From Aquaspirillum sp. LM1 (GTDB lineage Bacteria > Pseudomonadota > Gammaproteobacteria > Burkholderiales > Aquaspirillaceae): a stretch of DNA of 64,000 nt. Shown here piece after piece: positions 16,307 through 25,704 of this stretch (position 1 is the first letter of the stretch; the number at the start of each line of letters is the position of its first letter). The notes beneath the pieces were generated by a model. The model was given only the letters and a program-made list of their open reading frames with translations. It did no database searches and was not told where the DNA came from. Location of the stretch: positions 2,076,001-2,140,000 of the forward strand of contig NZ_CP019509.1 in NCBI RefSeq assembly GCF_002002905.1, written 5' to 3'. Made by a program: the position numbers and the translations under genes.

Positions 16307-19300
16307 TCAGCGCTTCCGGTTTTCGGGCAACGGCTCCCCGCGCAATACCGCCAGTAAGGCTTCGGCGTCCAGTTTGGCGCTGATGTCGCCACCTTCCAGC
16401 AAGCTGTCGGCCAGATCGCGCTTGGCGTGGTGCAAGGCGATGATCTGTTCTTCGATGGTGCCGGCAGTAATCAGCCGGTAAACCGTCACCGGGCGTTGCT
16501 GGCCAATCCGGTGAACCCGGTCGCTGGCCTGGTCTTCCACTGCCGGGTTCCACCAGGGATCCAGGTGAATCACATAATCCGCCTCGGTCAGGTTTAACCC
16601 GGCACCGCCAGCTTTCAGGCTGATCAGGAACACCTGGCCTTCACCGCGCTGGAATGCCTCGACCCGTGCCTGACGGGTTTTGGCGGGCGTGGCACCGTCC
16701 AGATACTGGAACGGCACGCCCTGCTCGGTCAGCCATTGCCGGGCCAAGGCCAGGTGGTCAACAAACTGGCTGAACACCAGCGCCTTGTGGCCGTTGTCCA
16801 GCAGCTCGCGAACAATCTCGGCAAACGCTGCCAGCTTGCTGCCGGCCAGCGTGCTATTGGGCAAGACCAGCGAGGGGTGGCAGCAAAAGCGGCGCAGGCG
16901 GGTGATTTCTGCCAGCACCTGAATAGCCTGCTGCTCATCATTTTTGCCCAGCTTGGCCAGCGCTTCCTGGCGCAGTGCTTCGTACAGATGCTGCTCGTCG
17001 CTGGACAACGCCACCTTGTGCAAAATTTCCGTGCGGGGCGGCAGCTCGGTCAGCACCTGGGCCTTGGTCCGGCGCAGGATAAACGGCTGCACCAGGGTTT
17101 TCAGCGCCTGGCGGGCCTGGCCGTCGCCATTGGCAATGGGGGTGGCAAAGCGCTGGTTGAAGCGCTCCTGGCTGCCCAGCAGGCCGGGATTGAGAAACCG
17201 GAATAAACTCCACAGTTCGCCCAGATGGTTTTCAATCGGCGTGCCGCTGGCAGCCAGACGAAACTCGGCCTGCAGCGACATCGCCGCCTGGGCGCGGCGG
17301 GTGGCCGGGTTCTTGATGGCCTGGGCTTCATCCAGCAGCACGGTGCGCCAGGGCACGGCGGCAAAGTGCGCGTGGTCCTGTTGCAGCAGACCATAGCTGG
17401 CTATCACCAGATCGTTGGGGCCAAGATTATCCAGATTGCGCTGTTGGTGGTAAGGGCGCAGCGTCAGGCTGGGGGCAAAGCGTGCGGTTTCAACCAGCCA
17501 GTTTTGCGCCACGGAGGTTGGGGCCACCACCAGTTGCGGCCCCTCCCCGGCGCGGTACAGGCACAGCGCCAGCATCTGTACGGTTTTGCCCAGGCCCATG
17601 TCGTCGGCCAGGCAGGCCCCCACGCCCCAGTGTGCCAAGCGTGCCAGCCAGCGAAAGCCTTCCAGCTGGTAGTCGCGCAGCGCGCCATGAAACCGCTCGG
17701 GCAACGCAATCGGCAAATCGCGCAGCGATTGCAAGCGGGCCAGATGGGTATCCCAGGCGCTATCAGCGCTGAATTCGCCCACTTCGTCGGCCAGTTCTGC
17801 CAGCAGCGGGGCGGTCAGCGGGTTGAGGCGCACGCCCTCGCCCTTGCCGCTGGCATCCGACAGTTGGGCCAGCACGCCCAGCCGCTGGCGCAGGCTGTCG
17901 CCCAGCGCCAGCCAGTCGCGCTCGCCCAGCGGTACAAACTGGCCGCCATGCTGGCTGACCAGCGACAGCAGCTCGCGCAGCTGCAACACCCGGCCATCGT
18001 CCAGCGCCAGTTGGCCAGACAGCACAAACCAGTCGCCCTGCTGTTTCAGGCCCAGCGACAATTGCGCCAGCGTGCGCCGCCCCTTCAGGCGCATGCGCTC
18101 GCCCTCTGGCCAGACACACTGCAGCAGCTCGGCTGGACAGGCTTGTAGCTCGGTCAGCGTGGTCAGCGCCTGCTGCGGGTCGGCGCACTGCCATTCGCCC
18201 CCTTCTTTCGGACTGGCCGCCAGCGTGGGGCAGCGTTTCAGCAGTGCCTTGACCGCACGGCGCTCGCCAGCCAGATCACGCTGGGTTTGTACCGCCTTGC
18301 CATCCTGCTCGCCCACCAATGACATCATGCCCTCGCCCGGTGGGTAGTCGTTGCCACCTGCCAGGGGCTGCACCCGCAGTTGCAGGCGCAGGCCTGCCTC
18401 CAGCGGCAGCAGATGGGCGTAGAGCATGCCATTGGCCGGCACGCTCTCCAGATGCTGGGACAACTCGGCCATATCGCTTTGCACCGGAATCAGCGGGGCA
18501 ATATGGGCAATGGCATCAAGTAACTGGGCCTTGCCACTGAGCGGCACCGACAAACCCTGGCCAATAATGTGGCTGATCTGATGAATGTCCTGGGTGATGG
18601 CAAACGCCCGCCAGCGGGTGGGGGTTTCCCGCTCCAGCAACAGGGTGTCGGCCTGAGCCAGCTTGGGCGGCCACAGCGACACTTGAATCTCACCGCCTTT
18701 TTGCGCCAGATGCAGGGCGGGCTGGCCTGCCAGCAAGTCAATGCGCACGTCTGGGGCCTCGGTGCGAAACAGCGCCGGATGGCCCACCAGCCCCAGCAGC
18801 GCCTGCTCGGCATCCAGCTCATAGCGATAGCCGCCGTAATAATACTGCTGCTCGGCATGCACGGCGCTGAGCGCGGCACGGTCCTGGGCGCACAGATAGG
18901 CCGGCGGCGGGCCATCGCTGCCAATCAAACGGCGCAGAGCCACCGGGCGGCCCTTGCTCCATTGCCCCTTGGCACTATATTTTTGTTCGCGCGGCTCAAG
19001 GGTAATCAGCTGATGTTTGGTCACTTCCACAAACCAGGCCAGCCGGTATTCGCTGCTGACCGATGGGCTGCTGGTTGCGGGTTGGTACAGCCGGGTCAGG
19101 GTGGCCAGCGCCTGTTGCCAGGCCGGGGCGGGCTGGTAAATCTCGGCCAGAGGCCGGGTAGTGCCGTGCTGATGCCAGCTAAGATCGGGTGTCTGGCCGG
19201 TGCGGCGCTGAATCAGCCCGGTCAGTTCCTGTTCGCAAAACGCGTAATGGCCGTTGCGCAGGGTATTGCGCAACGCCATGATGGCCAAGTTCCAGTCCTC

Positions 19301-20368
19301 GCGAAGCCTAGGGCGGGCAGGCTTGCCTGCCTTAAGCTCGCTCCAGTGGCAGCTCAGCGCCAGCCAGAACCCCGACCAGCCGCGCAAGACGGTGCGTGGT
19401 GCCTCGTCCAGCAACGACACGCCCGATGTGCCATTCTGCTGTGACATCCATAGCCAGACCACCTGCTCAGGCCGCTTTTTATGCTCAGCCATCCAGTGCT
19501 GAAACGCATCGTAACCTGCATCGCCCTGGCATAGCAGGGCTGCGGCGTAGCAATGAAACAGCCATTCTGGCACCACCGGTTTGCGCTTGCCTGGCGGGCA
19601 GCCATACTGCTGCAGCCAGTGCTGGCTCAGTTCCACCGCCCGGGCAAATTCGCCGCGCAGCAGCGCCAGCAGGATGCTGGCTGCACTGCCCTGCGGTGGG
19701 GTGACCAGTGGCGCGTGGCTGGGGCGGCAGAGCAGTTGCAGCAGGCCCAGTTGGTCTTGCGCGGCAGGTGACAATGCCGGCGGCTCAGGCAGCGGCCAGC
19801 AGGGTAGCGGCGACAGGGTGTTCAGCCAGTAGGGCAGCGCGCTGGCCCAGACCAGGCGCTGGGTGGATTCTGGCAAGCATTGCAACAACAGGTTGGCGTG
19901 CTCGCCCTGGCCAAACAGGTTTGCTGCCCAGTCGGGATGGTCTTGCAGCTGCTTTTGCCCATCTGCGTCCAGATCCGTCTGGGTGAATAATTGGAGATAT
20001 AAGGCACTACGCTGGAGGGCCTGCAGATCGGCAATACCGTAAGACGTGCGGTAATCTTTTTGCAGAAGTCCGCTCTGGCCCAGCACCAAGCGCTCGGGAT
20101 AGTCGGCCAGATCGGCCCAGACGGCCACCAGCGCCTGCGGGCTCAGGCGGGCATGCTGAATGGTGGCTGCCCCCACAATCCATCCCGTGTCATGCCATTT
20201 TTTGAGTGCCTGCGTCAGCTGCGTGTGACTCGGCTTGGGAGTATTGGGCAGAAACTGGTTTATCAGCTGGCTCAGGGAGGCCATGGTGCCCCCCGTTGGC
20301 AACAGCGCCAGGTAATGCAGCACCGCACGTTCCAGCGCGGTGGATTGGGAAGGGATCAGCGCAAACAT
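16307..20368 (-). CDS. SNF2-family DEAD/DEAH-box helicase
   Basis: Large cytoplasmic SWI2/SNF2 ATPase, 1353 aa. The ATPase core fills about the last 480 residues: Walker A in DDMGLGKTVQMLALC (near 920), DEAQAIKN (near 1014), SGTPIENHLGELWSLFRFL, then the second RecA domain with ALVFSQFVDHLALARQWL, FLISLKAGGAGLNLTEADYV and QASDRVHRIGQQRPVTVY. The first 850 residues lack a fold I can name; they are rich in Leu, Gln and Trp. Members remodel protein-DNA or RNA polymerase complexes, or act in defence islands; nothing adjacent points to one role. The stop codon lies at the junction with an IS605-type relic. Confidence 0.92.
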   Translation of the reverse strand: MFALIPSQSTALERAVLHYLALLPTGGTMASLSQLINQFLPNTPKPSHTQLTQALKKWHDTGWIVGAATIQHARLSPQALVAVWADLADYPERLVLGQSGLLQKDYRTSYGIADLQALQRSALYLQLFTQTDLDADGQKQLQDHPDWAANLFGQGEHANLLLQCLPESTQRLVWASALPYWLNTLSPLPCWPLPEPPALSPAAQDQLGLLQLLCRPSHAPLVTPPQGSAASILLALLRGEFARAVELSQHWLQQYGCPPGKRKPVVPEWLFHCYAAALLCQGDAGYDAFQHWMAEHKKRPEQVVWLWMSQQNGTSGVSLLDEAPRTVLRGWSGFWLALSCHWSELKAGKPARPRLREDWNLAIMALRNTLRNGHYAFCEQELTGLIQRRTGQTPDLSWHQHGTTRPLAEIYQPAPAWQQALATLTRLYQPATSSPSVSSEYRLAWFVEVTKHQLITLEPREQKYSAKGQWSKGRPVALRRLIGSDGPPPAYLCAQDRAALSAVHAEQQYYYGGYRYELDAEQALLGLVGHPALFRTEAPDVRIDLLAGQPALHLAQKGGEIQVSLWPPKLAQADTLLLERETPTRWRAFAITQDIHQISHIIGQGLSVPLSGKAQLLDAIAHIAPLIPVQSDMAELSQHLESVPANGMLYAHLLPLEAGLRLQLRVQPLAGGNDYPPGEGMMSLVGEQDGKAVQTQRDLAGERRAVKALLKRCPTLAASPKEGGEWQCADPQQALTTLTELQACPAELLQCVWPEGERMRLKGRRTLAQLSLGLKQQGDWFVLSGQLALDDGRVLQLRELLSLVSQHGGQFVPLGERDWLALGDSLRQRLGVLAQLSDASGKGEGVRLNPLTAPLLAELADEVGEFSADSAWDTHLARLQSLRDLPIALPERFHGALRDYQLEGFRWLARLAHWGVGACLADDMGLGKTVQMLALCLYRAGEGPQLVVAPTSVAQNWLVETARFAPSLTLRPYHQQRNLDNLGPNDLVIASYGLLQQDHAHFAAVPWRTVLLDEAQAIKNPATRRAQAAMSLQAEFRLAASGTPIENHLGELWSLFRFLNPGLLGSQERFNQRFATPIANGDGQARQALKTLVQPFILRRTKAQVLTELPPRTEILHKVALSSDEQHLYEALRQEALAKLGKNDEQQAIQVLAEITRLRRFCCHPSLVLPNSTLAGSKLAAFAEIVRELLDNGHKALVFSQFVDHLALARQWLTEQGVPFQYLDGATPAKTRQARVEAFQRGEGQVFLISLKAGGAGLNLTEADYVIHLDPWWNPAVEDQASDRVHRIGQQRPVTVYRLITAGTIEEQIIALHHAKRDLADSLLEGGDISAKLDAEALLAVLRGEPLPENRKR

Positions 20369-20453
20369 AGGCAGGTATGAGCAAATAATCAGGATCGCCA
20401 GCAGTATACGCCAGCCTGTGCCCGCTCAAGTGTTCCCGTTTGCCACACGGCCT

Positions 20454-21521
20454 TTAATGTGGCGCATCGGGGGCCGACACGCCAAACGCCACCAGATGCG
20501 CGGTATCCAGCCGGATGCCGATGGATTCGCCCAGCGCATGGTTATGGTGGCTGGCCACTTGCGCCAGCAGGGTGTGGCCGGAAGGCAGCGCCAGGGTGTA
20601 TAAAAACTCGGCACCGCGAAACGCCCGGCCCACCACCGTGGCCTGCAGCGGGCTGCTGTCGTCGTGAATCACGTCATCCGGGCGCAGCAGCACTTCGACT
20701 GGTGTGCCAGCGGCAAAGCCATGCGGGCGCATGCTGCATGCCTCGCCCAGCTCAATCTGGATGCAGGCATCGGCACACACCACGCCAGGCAGCAGCACGC
20801 CCTGGCCAATAAAGCTGGCCACGGTGCGATTGGCCGGCTGGTGGTACAGATTGTACGGGGTGTCCCACTGCATGATGCGGCCCTGGTCCATCACCCCCAC
20901 CTTGTCGGCCATGGCAAAGGCTTCGTTCTGATCGTGGGTAACCAGAATCGCCGTGGCCCCCGCTGCCTTGAGAATATCGCGCACTTCCTGGCCCAGCCGT
21001 TCGCGCAGGGCCACGTCCAGATTGGAAAACGGCTCGTCCAGCAGCAAAAGGCGCGGGCGCGGGGCCAGCGCGCGCGCCAGCGCCACCCGTTGCTGCTGGC
21101 CACCGGACAGCTCGTGCGGATAGCTGTCGGCCAGATTGGCCAGGCCCACCAGGGCGAGCATGTCGCTGGTGCGCCGGGCCTGCTCGTCCCGTGCCAGCGC
21201 GCTCAGGCCAAAGCCGATATTGCCGGCCACAGTCAGGTGGGGAAACAGGCCGTAGTCCTGAAACACCATGCCGATTTGCCGGGTGTGCGCCGGGGTGTGC
21301 AGGCGGGTGTCGGCCAGCAGCTGGCCATCCAGCACAATCCGCCCGGCGCTCAGGGTTTCAAAGCCGGCAATGCAGCGCAGCACCGTGGTTTTGCCGCAGC
21401 CGGAGCCACCCAGCAGGCAGCCGATTTCGCCGCGTTGCAGCGAAAATGACAGCTGGTCTACCACGGTCTGGCGGGCGTAACGTTGGCTGATGGCGTCAAG
21501 TTGCAATAAGGGAGGGGTCAT
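20454..21521 (-). CDS. fbpC: Ferric iron ABC transporter, ATP-binding protein
   Basis: ATPase of a ferric iron importer of the FbpC/AfuC type, 355 aa. Walker A is GGSGCGKTT, the signature is LSGGQQQRVALARAL, Walker B is LLLLDEPFSNLD, and the switch His is in ILVTHDQNEAFAMADK. The C-terminal third is a TOBE-like regulatory domain (VEVLLRPDDVIHDD). ATG 21521 overlaps the permease stop by 4 nt; the longer frame to 21623 lies inside the permease gene. It is the last gene of fbpABC. Confidence 0.92.
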   Translation of the reverse strand: MTPPLLQLDAISQRYARQTVVDQLSFSLQRGEIGCLLGGSGCGKTTVLRCIAGFETLSAGRIVLDGQLLADTRLHTPAHTRQIGMVFQDYGLFPHLTVAGNIGFGLSALARDEQARRTSDMLALVGLANLADSYPHELSGGQQQRVALARALAPRPRLLLLDEPFSNLDVALRERLGQEVRDILKAAGATAILVTHDQNEAFAMADKVGVMDQGRIMQWDTPYNLYHQPANRTVASFIGQGVLLPGVVCADACIQIELGEACSMRPHGFAAGTPVEVLLRPDDVIHDDSSPLQATVVGRAFRGAEFLYTLALPSGHTLLAQVASHHNHALGESIGIRLDTAHLVAFGVSAPDAPH

Positions 21522-23203
21522 CGGGAGGGGGCCTGAGCAGAAGACGATGAATGGGCCAGCAGCAGCACCGGCAGCAGCCCGGTCAGCACCAGGGTGACCG
21601 CCGGCAGCGCGGCGCGCTCCCATTCGCCTTCGGAAGTCATCTCAAAAATTCGCACCGCCAGGGTGTCCCAGCCAAAGGGCCGGGTCATCAGGGTAATCGG
21701 CATTTCTTTCATGACGTCTACCAGCACCATCAGCAGCGCGGTGAACAAGCCGCCGCGCAGCATGGGCACATGCACCCGGCGCAGCAGGCGCCAGCCGGAT
21801 TCACCCAGGGTGCGGGCGGTTTCTTCCTGGCTGCGGGTAATGCGCTGCATGGCGGCGTCCACCGAAGAAAACCCCACGGCGGCAAAACGCGCCAGATAGG
21901 CCAGCAGCATCACCGCCAGCGTGCCTTTGAAAATGGCCGTGGTGCCGCTGGGCAGCGCCTCGCCCAGCCAGGCCAGCAGCAGATTGTCCAGCCAGGCTAC
22001 CGGAATGAACAGCCCAACCGCCAGCACCGTGCCGGGCACCGCATAGCCCAGCGTGGCCAGGCGCACCAGCAGGCGGGTGCGCGGCTGCGGGTCGCGTCGC
22101 TGGGCGTAAGACAAGGCCAGCGCCACGCACACCACCAGCGCGCCGGCCATGCCGGCCAGCGCCAGCGAATGCCAGACAAAATCGATATAGCGAGCGTCCA
22201 GGTCGGCCTGCCAGACCCGTGCCGCCCACACCAGCAGCTGGCCAAACGGCAGCACAAACGCCAGCAGCAGCACCAGGCTGGCAAAGCCACAGGCCAGCCA
22301 GGCCGACGCGCCGCGCAGCGGCAGGCGCGGCTGGGGCGCGGCCAGCCGGCCAGCGTGGTAGGCACGCCGACCGCGGATATGCTGTTCCAGCCAGATCAGC
22401 ACAAACACCAGCAACACCAGCAAGGACGCCAGCTGCGACGCCGCCGACAGCGAGAACATGCCAAACCAGGCCTTGTAAATAGCCGTGGTGAAGGCGTCAA
22501 AGCTGAAAATCGACACCGCGCCAAAGTCGGCCAGCGCTTCCATCAGCGCCAGCGACACCCCACCCATCAGCCAGGGCCGCGCCATGGGCAAGGCCACCCG
22601 CCAGAAACCCTGCCAGGGGTTCAGCCCCAGCGACTGGGCCGCTTCCAGTGCACGCCGACCCTGAGTGGCAAAGGCATCGCGGGCCAGCAGGAACACATAC
22701 GGGTACAGCGCCAGGCTCATCACCAGCAGCACGCCACCGCGTGAGCGGATGGGCGGCATCCACGCCGAGCTGCCCCAGGTATCGCGCAGCCAGGTTTGCA
22801 CCACGCCGGTGAAGTCGAACAGGCCAATCTGGGTAAATGCCATCACATAGGCGGGCATGGCCAGCGGCAGCATCAGCGCCCAGCTGAACAGCCAGCGGCC
22901 AGGAAACTCATGCACCGCCACCAGCCAGCCCAGCGGCACGCCCAGCAACAGCACGCCAAGACTGACCCCCACCAGCAGCAGGGCGGTATTGGCCAGCAGA
23001 CGGGGCAGAACAAATTCGGACAGATGTGCCCAGATTTCGCCGTCGATATGCAGAAACGAAGCCAGAATCACCGCCAGCGGAATCAGCGTCACCAGGCTCA
23101 GGCCGGCGGCCAGCCATTGCCAGCGCGACAGTGCAAACCGGGGCAAGCGCCAGCCAGGCAGCGCGGCGGTGGCAGGAGAAGGAGACAGGCTGTTGCTATT
23201 CAA
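21518..23203 (-). CDS. fbpB: Ferric iron ABC transporter, permease
   Basis: Inner-membrane permease, 561 aa, made of two fused binding-protein-dependent permease domains with about twelve spans, as in FbpB/SfuB. The coupling segments are EAAQSLGLNPWQGFWRVALP in the first half and ARTLGESGWRLLRRVHVP in the second. The apparent start is TTG 23203 with AAAGG about 12 nt upstream; no in-frame ATG is close, and the family N-terminus supports this region. It overlaps fbpC by 4 nt and follows fbpA after 182 nt. Confidence 0.92.
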   Translation of the reverse strand: MNSNSLSPSPATAALPGWRLPRFALSRWQWLAAGLSLVTLIPLAVILASFLHIDGEIWAHLSEFVLPRLLANTALLLVGVSLGVLLLGVPLGWLVAVHEFPGRWLFSWALMLPLAMPAYVMAFTQIGLFDFTGVVQTWLRDTWGSSAWMPPIRSRGGVLLVMSLALYPYVFLLARDAFATQGRRALEAAQSLGLNPWQGFWRVALPMARPWLMGGVSLALMEALADFGAVSIFSFDAFTTAIYKAWFGMFSLSAASQLASLLVLLVFVLIWLEQHIRGRRAYHAGRLAAPQPRLPLRGASAWLACGFASLVLLLAFVLPFGQLLVWAARVWQADLDARYIDFVWHSLALAGMAGALVVCVALALSYAQRRDPQPRTRLLVRLATLGYAVPGTVLAVGLFIPVAWLDNLLLAWLGEALPSGTTAIFKGTLAVMLLAYLARFAAVGFSSVDAAMQRITRSQEETARTLGESGWRLLRRVHVPMLRGGLFTALLMVLVDVMKEMPITLMTRPFGWDTLAVRIFEMTSEGEWERAALPAVTLVLTGLLPVLLLAHSSSSAQAPSR

Positions 23204-23385
23204 TGGAAAAAGCCTTTCTGCAAACGGGGCAAACCTTCATGGCCAGGCAGGAAATGCAAATGCCGTGGGGCAATTTCGCCACACGGCAGCGGTTAAATCA
23301 AGCCATTGGGTTGGGCGCAAGGCGGTTTTTGCAAAAACCATGCCTGACTTTGCTCAGACAGGCCGTGCGCCCCACTGGCCGGACA

Positions 23386-24384
23386 TCAACGATAGCCGGC
23401 GCGGTCCATCAGCTTGACCGCTTCAGCCTGCAGCTCGCCAGCCTTGGCGACGTTGATGTAGTTGTGTTTGAAATCCCCCCATTTGGCCACTGCCGGGTCG
23501 GTTTTGACCTTGAGGTTGACCGGGTATTCCATGTTCACGTCGGCATACAGGTTTTGTGCCTTGTCCGACGACAGCCATTCCAGCAGGCGCAGCGCGCCTT
23601 TTTCGTTTTTGGCGTGACGGGTGATGCCCGCGCCAGACACATTCACATGCGTGCCGGAGCTTTTCTGGTTGGCCCAGAAAATACCCACCGGCAGGTTCGG
23701 GGTTTTTTCCATCAGACGACCATAGTAATAGGTGTTGGCAATGCCCACTTCACACTGGCCGGCGGCAATGGCTTCCAGCATCTTGGTGTCGTCCGGAAAC
23801 ACATCGGTGGCCAGATTATCCACCCAGCCACGCACCACCCGCTCGGTTTTCACCGGGCCGATATCGGCCATCAGCATGCCCACCAGCGACTGGTTGTACA
23901 CCTTTTTCGAGGTGCGCAGGCACAGCTTGCCCTTCCATTTCGGGTCGGCCAGGTCTTCGTAGCTGGACAACTGCGCCGGCTTCACCTTCTGGGTGTTGAA
24001 GAAAATCGTGCGGGCGCGCACCGACAAGCCAAACCATTGGCCCTTGGGGTCACGCAGGTGGGCGGGAACATTGCTTTCCAGCACCTTGGACTGGGTCGGC
24101 TTGAGCAAGCCTTCATTGGCCGCCTGCCACAGATTGCCGGCATCCACCGTCAGCAGGATGTCTGCCGGGGTATTTGCTCCCTCGGCCTTCAGCCGGGCCA
24201 TCAGCGGGCCTTCCTGGCCGGTCACGAACTTCACGTCAACGCCGGTTTCCTTCTTGTAGGCGTCAAACAGCGGTTTGATCAGCTGCTCATTGCGGGCGCT
24301 GTACACCACCACTTCTTCAGCGTGGGCAACAGCAGACAGGGCGGTCAGGGTGGCCAGGGCCAGCAGGGTGCGTTTCACAGGCAT
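23386..24384 (-). CDS. fbpA: Ferric iron ABC transporter, periplasmic binding protein
   Basis: Periplasmic Fe(III)-binding protein of the FbpA/AfuA transferrin-like group, 332 aa. The signal peptide is residues 1 to about 22 ([16 protein letters not shown]). The mature protein begins [18 protein letters not shown], and the tyrosine cluster [12 protein letters not shown] provides the usual iron-ligand Tyr residues. ATG 24384 fits the signal peptide; upstream in-frame starts do not. A Fur-box-like site lies about 55 nt upstream. It is first in the fbpABC order. Confidence 0.93.
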   Translation of the reverse strand: MPVKRTLLALATLTALSAVAHAEEVVVYSARNEQLIKPLFDAYKKETGVDVKFVTGQEGPLMARLKAEGANTPADILLTVDAGNLWQAANEGLLKPTQSKVLESNVPAHLRDPKGQWFGLSVRARTIFFNTQKVKPAQLSSYEDLADPKWKGKLCLRTSKKVYNQSLVGMLMADIGPVKTERVVRGWVDNLATDVFPDDTKMLEAIAAGQCEVGIANTYYYGRLMEKTPNLPVGIFWANQKSSGTHVNVSGAGITRHAKNEKGALRLLEWLSSDKAQNLYADVNMEYPVNLKVKTDPAVAKWGDFKHNYINVAKAGELQAEAVKLMDRAGYR

Positions 24385-24435
24385 ACCTATCGATAAAAGT
24401 GGGCAATTGCGGAATAGGCAAATCCTAACGCAAAA

Positions 24436-24454
24436 AATAAGGATTATCAATTAG
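24436..24454 (-). promoter_or_regulatory. Probable Fur box upstream of fbpA
   Basis: Read on the minus strand, TTGATAATCCTTATT resembles the Fur consensus GATAATGATAATCATTATC in its first half and partly in its second. It lies about 55 nt before the fbpA ATG in a locally AT-rich stretch, where iron-dependent repression of an iron importer is expected. Confidence 0.45.
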
Positions 24455-24538
24455 CGTACTGGGGTGGGATCAAACAGGGCGCAGATGGTGGCTGGACAAG
24501 CGGGGGAAATCGGGCGTCACCGCCGGCAAGGCGAGTGG

Positions 24539-24575
24539 GTCGGGGCGGGCATCGCTGGCGCCACCCCGCCCCGAC
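24539..24575 (-). repeat. GC-rich inverted repeat
   Basis: GTCGGGGCGGG (24539-24549) pairs perfectly with CCCGCCCCGAC (24565-24575). No T-run follows on either strand. It lies just after the stop of the fragment at 24595 and may end that transcript or the fbp leader side. Confidence 0.4.
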
Positions 24576-24594
24576 TTACCGATTGCGCACCCGA

Positions 24595-24807
24595 TCAGCG
24601 CTGAATATTGATCCCCGAGCCAGCAATCTGAAACACCTGATTGCCATTGCCCGTGACCGTAGCATGTTGCGTGGCCCCCAGCTGTGCCTGCACCTGCTGC
24701 GCCTGTTTCAGCCAGGCCGCCAATTCGTCAGCCAGGGCCGGATGATCCGCCAGCGTTTTTTTCAGCTGTATGCGCAAATCCGTCTGAATTGTCCTCCAGG
24801 CGGACAC
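24595..24807 (-). pseudogene. Short ORF or gene fragment with effector-type tail
   Basis: A 70-aa frame from GTG 24807, after the DUF4136 stop. It contains a helical stretch (LKKTLADHPALADELAAWLK) and ends GNGNQVFQIAGSGINIQR. Tails of the form x-G-x-G-N-x-V-x-Q-x-x-G-S-x-I-x-I are known to me at the ends of short domains in bacterial conflict proteins. No catalytic domain is attached, so it looks like a remnant of a larger gene, but it could be a small expressed protein. The frame is open into the DUF4136 gene to 24921. Confidence 0.4.
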
Positions 24808-24856
24808 AAGCGCGGTAATCGGGTTGCTACCGTGGGGATCTACGCCGCTACCCGCT

Positions 24857-25411
24857 TCAGCGCGCCGTGCCCGGCAAGGCCCCCACCACTTGCCGCAGGC
24901 CATCCAGCATCCGTGCATCATCCCATTGCCCGGCGTGATTCAACGTCAGCCAGGTTTCGCCGCGCCAGCGCAACACGCCGTCGGCGAGCAGGTCCACGCG
25001 CAAGCGGCCTTCAGTGTAGCCACGCGCCACCGGCAGCTGCCAGCCCATGCCCCAGCCGGGGTAGATGCCCCGGCCCACGCCGATGCTGACGCGCGGGCGG
25101 GGGTCGATGGGGGTGACTTCGCGCTGTTCCACTTCCACATTGACCTGCACGTCGGCCCGCAGCGCCAGCGGGCTGATGCCACGTTCGGCCAGGGCGGTAG
25201 TCAGCGCACGGGCAATGCGGTCTTTTTGCAGGGTGTTGTCGGCATCCAGCCGGCCCTGGGCATCGTAGACGCGCAGCTCGCCTAACTGGTAGGTGTGCAG
25301 CGGCGGCAAGGGTTTGGCCGGGTTGTAGTCGGTGTGTACCGCCAGTTGGGCGCAGCCGGTGAGAATGGCCGTGGCAGCGGCCAGCAGGGTGTGACGGATG
25401 CGGGGGTGCAT
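24857..25411 (-). CDS. DUF4136-type lipoprotein
   Basis: Predicted lipoprotein, 184 aa. The signal peptide ends in lipobox LTGC (Cys near residue 20), followed by AQLAVHTDYNPAKPLPPLHTYQ, the typical DUF4136 opening (a D-Y-N/D-P motif). A central ADVQVNVEVEQREVTPID and a Gly-rich turn region follow. Function is unknown for the family; most are envelope proteins. It is a single gene, preceded by about 290 nt with no gene. Confidence 0.85.
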   Translation of the reverse strand: MHPRIRHTLLAAATAILTGCAQLAVHTDYNPAKPLPPLHTYQLGELRVYDAQGRLDADNTLQKDRIARALTTALAERGISPLALRADVQVNVEVEQREVTPIDPRPRVSIGVGRGIYPGWGMGWQLPVARGYTEGRLRVDLLADGVLRWRGETWLTLNHAGQWDDARMLDGLRQVVGALPGTAR

Positions 25412-25704
25412 TGTGCCCTCCAGTGCCCGGCTGGCAAGGTGCCGGGTGGGTCAGTATGAGGCCATCGCACGATGGTGCGCGCAGCTGGCCATGGCAGGTG
25501 GCGGCAGTTTGCCACACGCCTGACGTGCATGCTGCCCTGATTCGGCGTGGGGCCTGGCCCGATAGCGCTGACCCCCTTCGCTGCACTGCAGCTACCGCAG
25601 TGCAGAATGACGGCCCAAAAAAACTCGGCTATGGTGGAACTGCCCTCACAAAGGGCACCGATTGATCCCCTCCGGATCAACGCTTCGACAAAGGAGACAC
25701 CACC
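25412..25704 (+). other. Intergenic region before the dehydrogenase operon
   Basis: About 290 nt between the divergent DUF4136 and E1alpha genes. I find no supported gene, RNA or repeat. It ends with AAAGGAG at 25690-25696, the ribosome-binding site for E1alpha. Promoters for both neighbours should lie here but I cannot place them. Confidence 0.4.
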
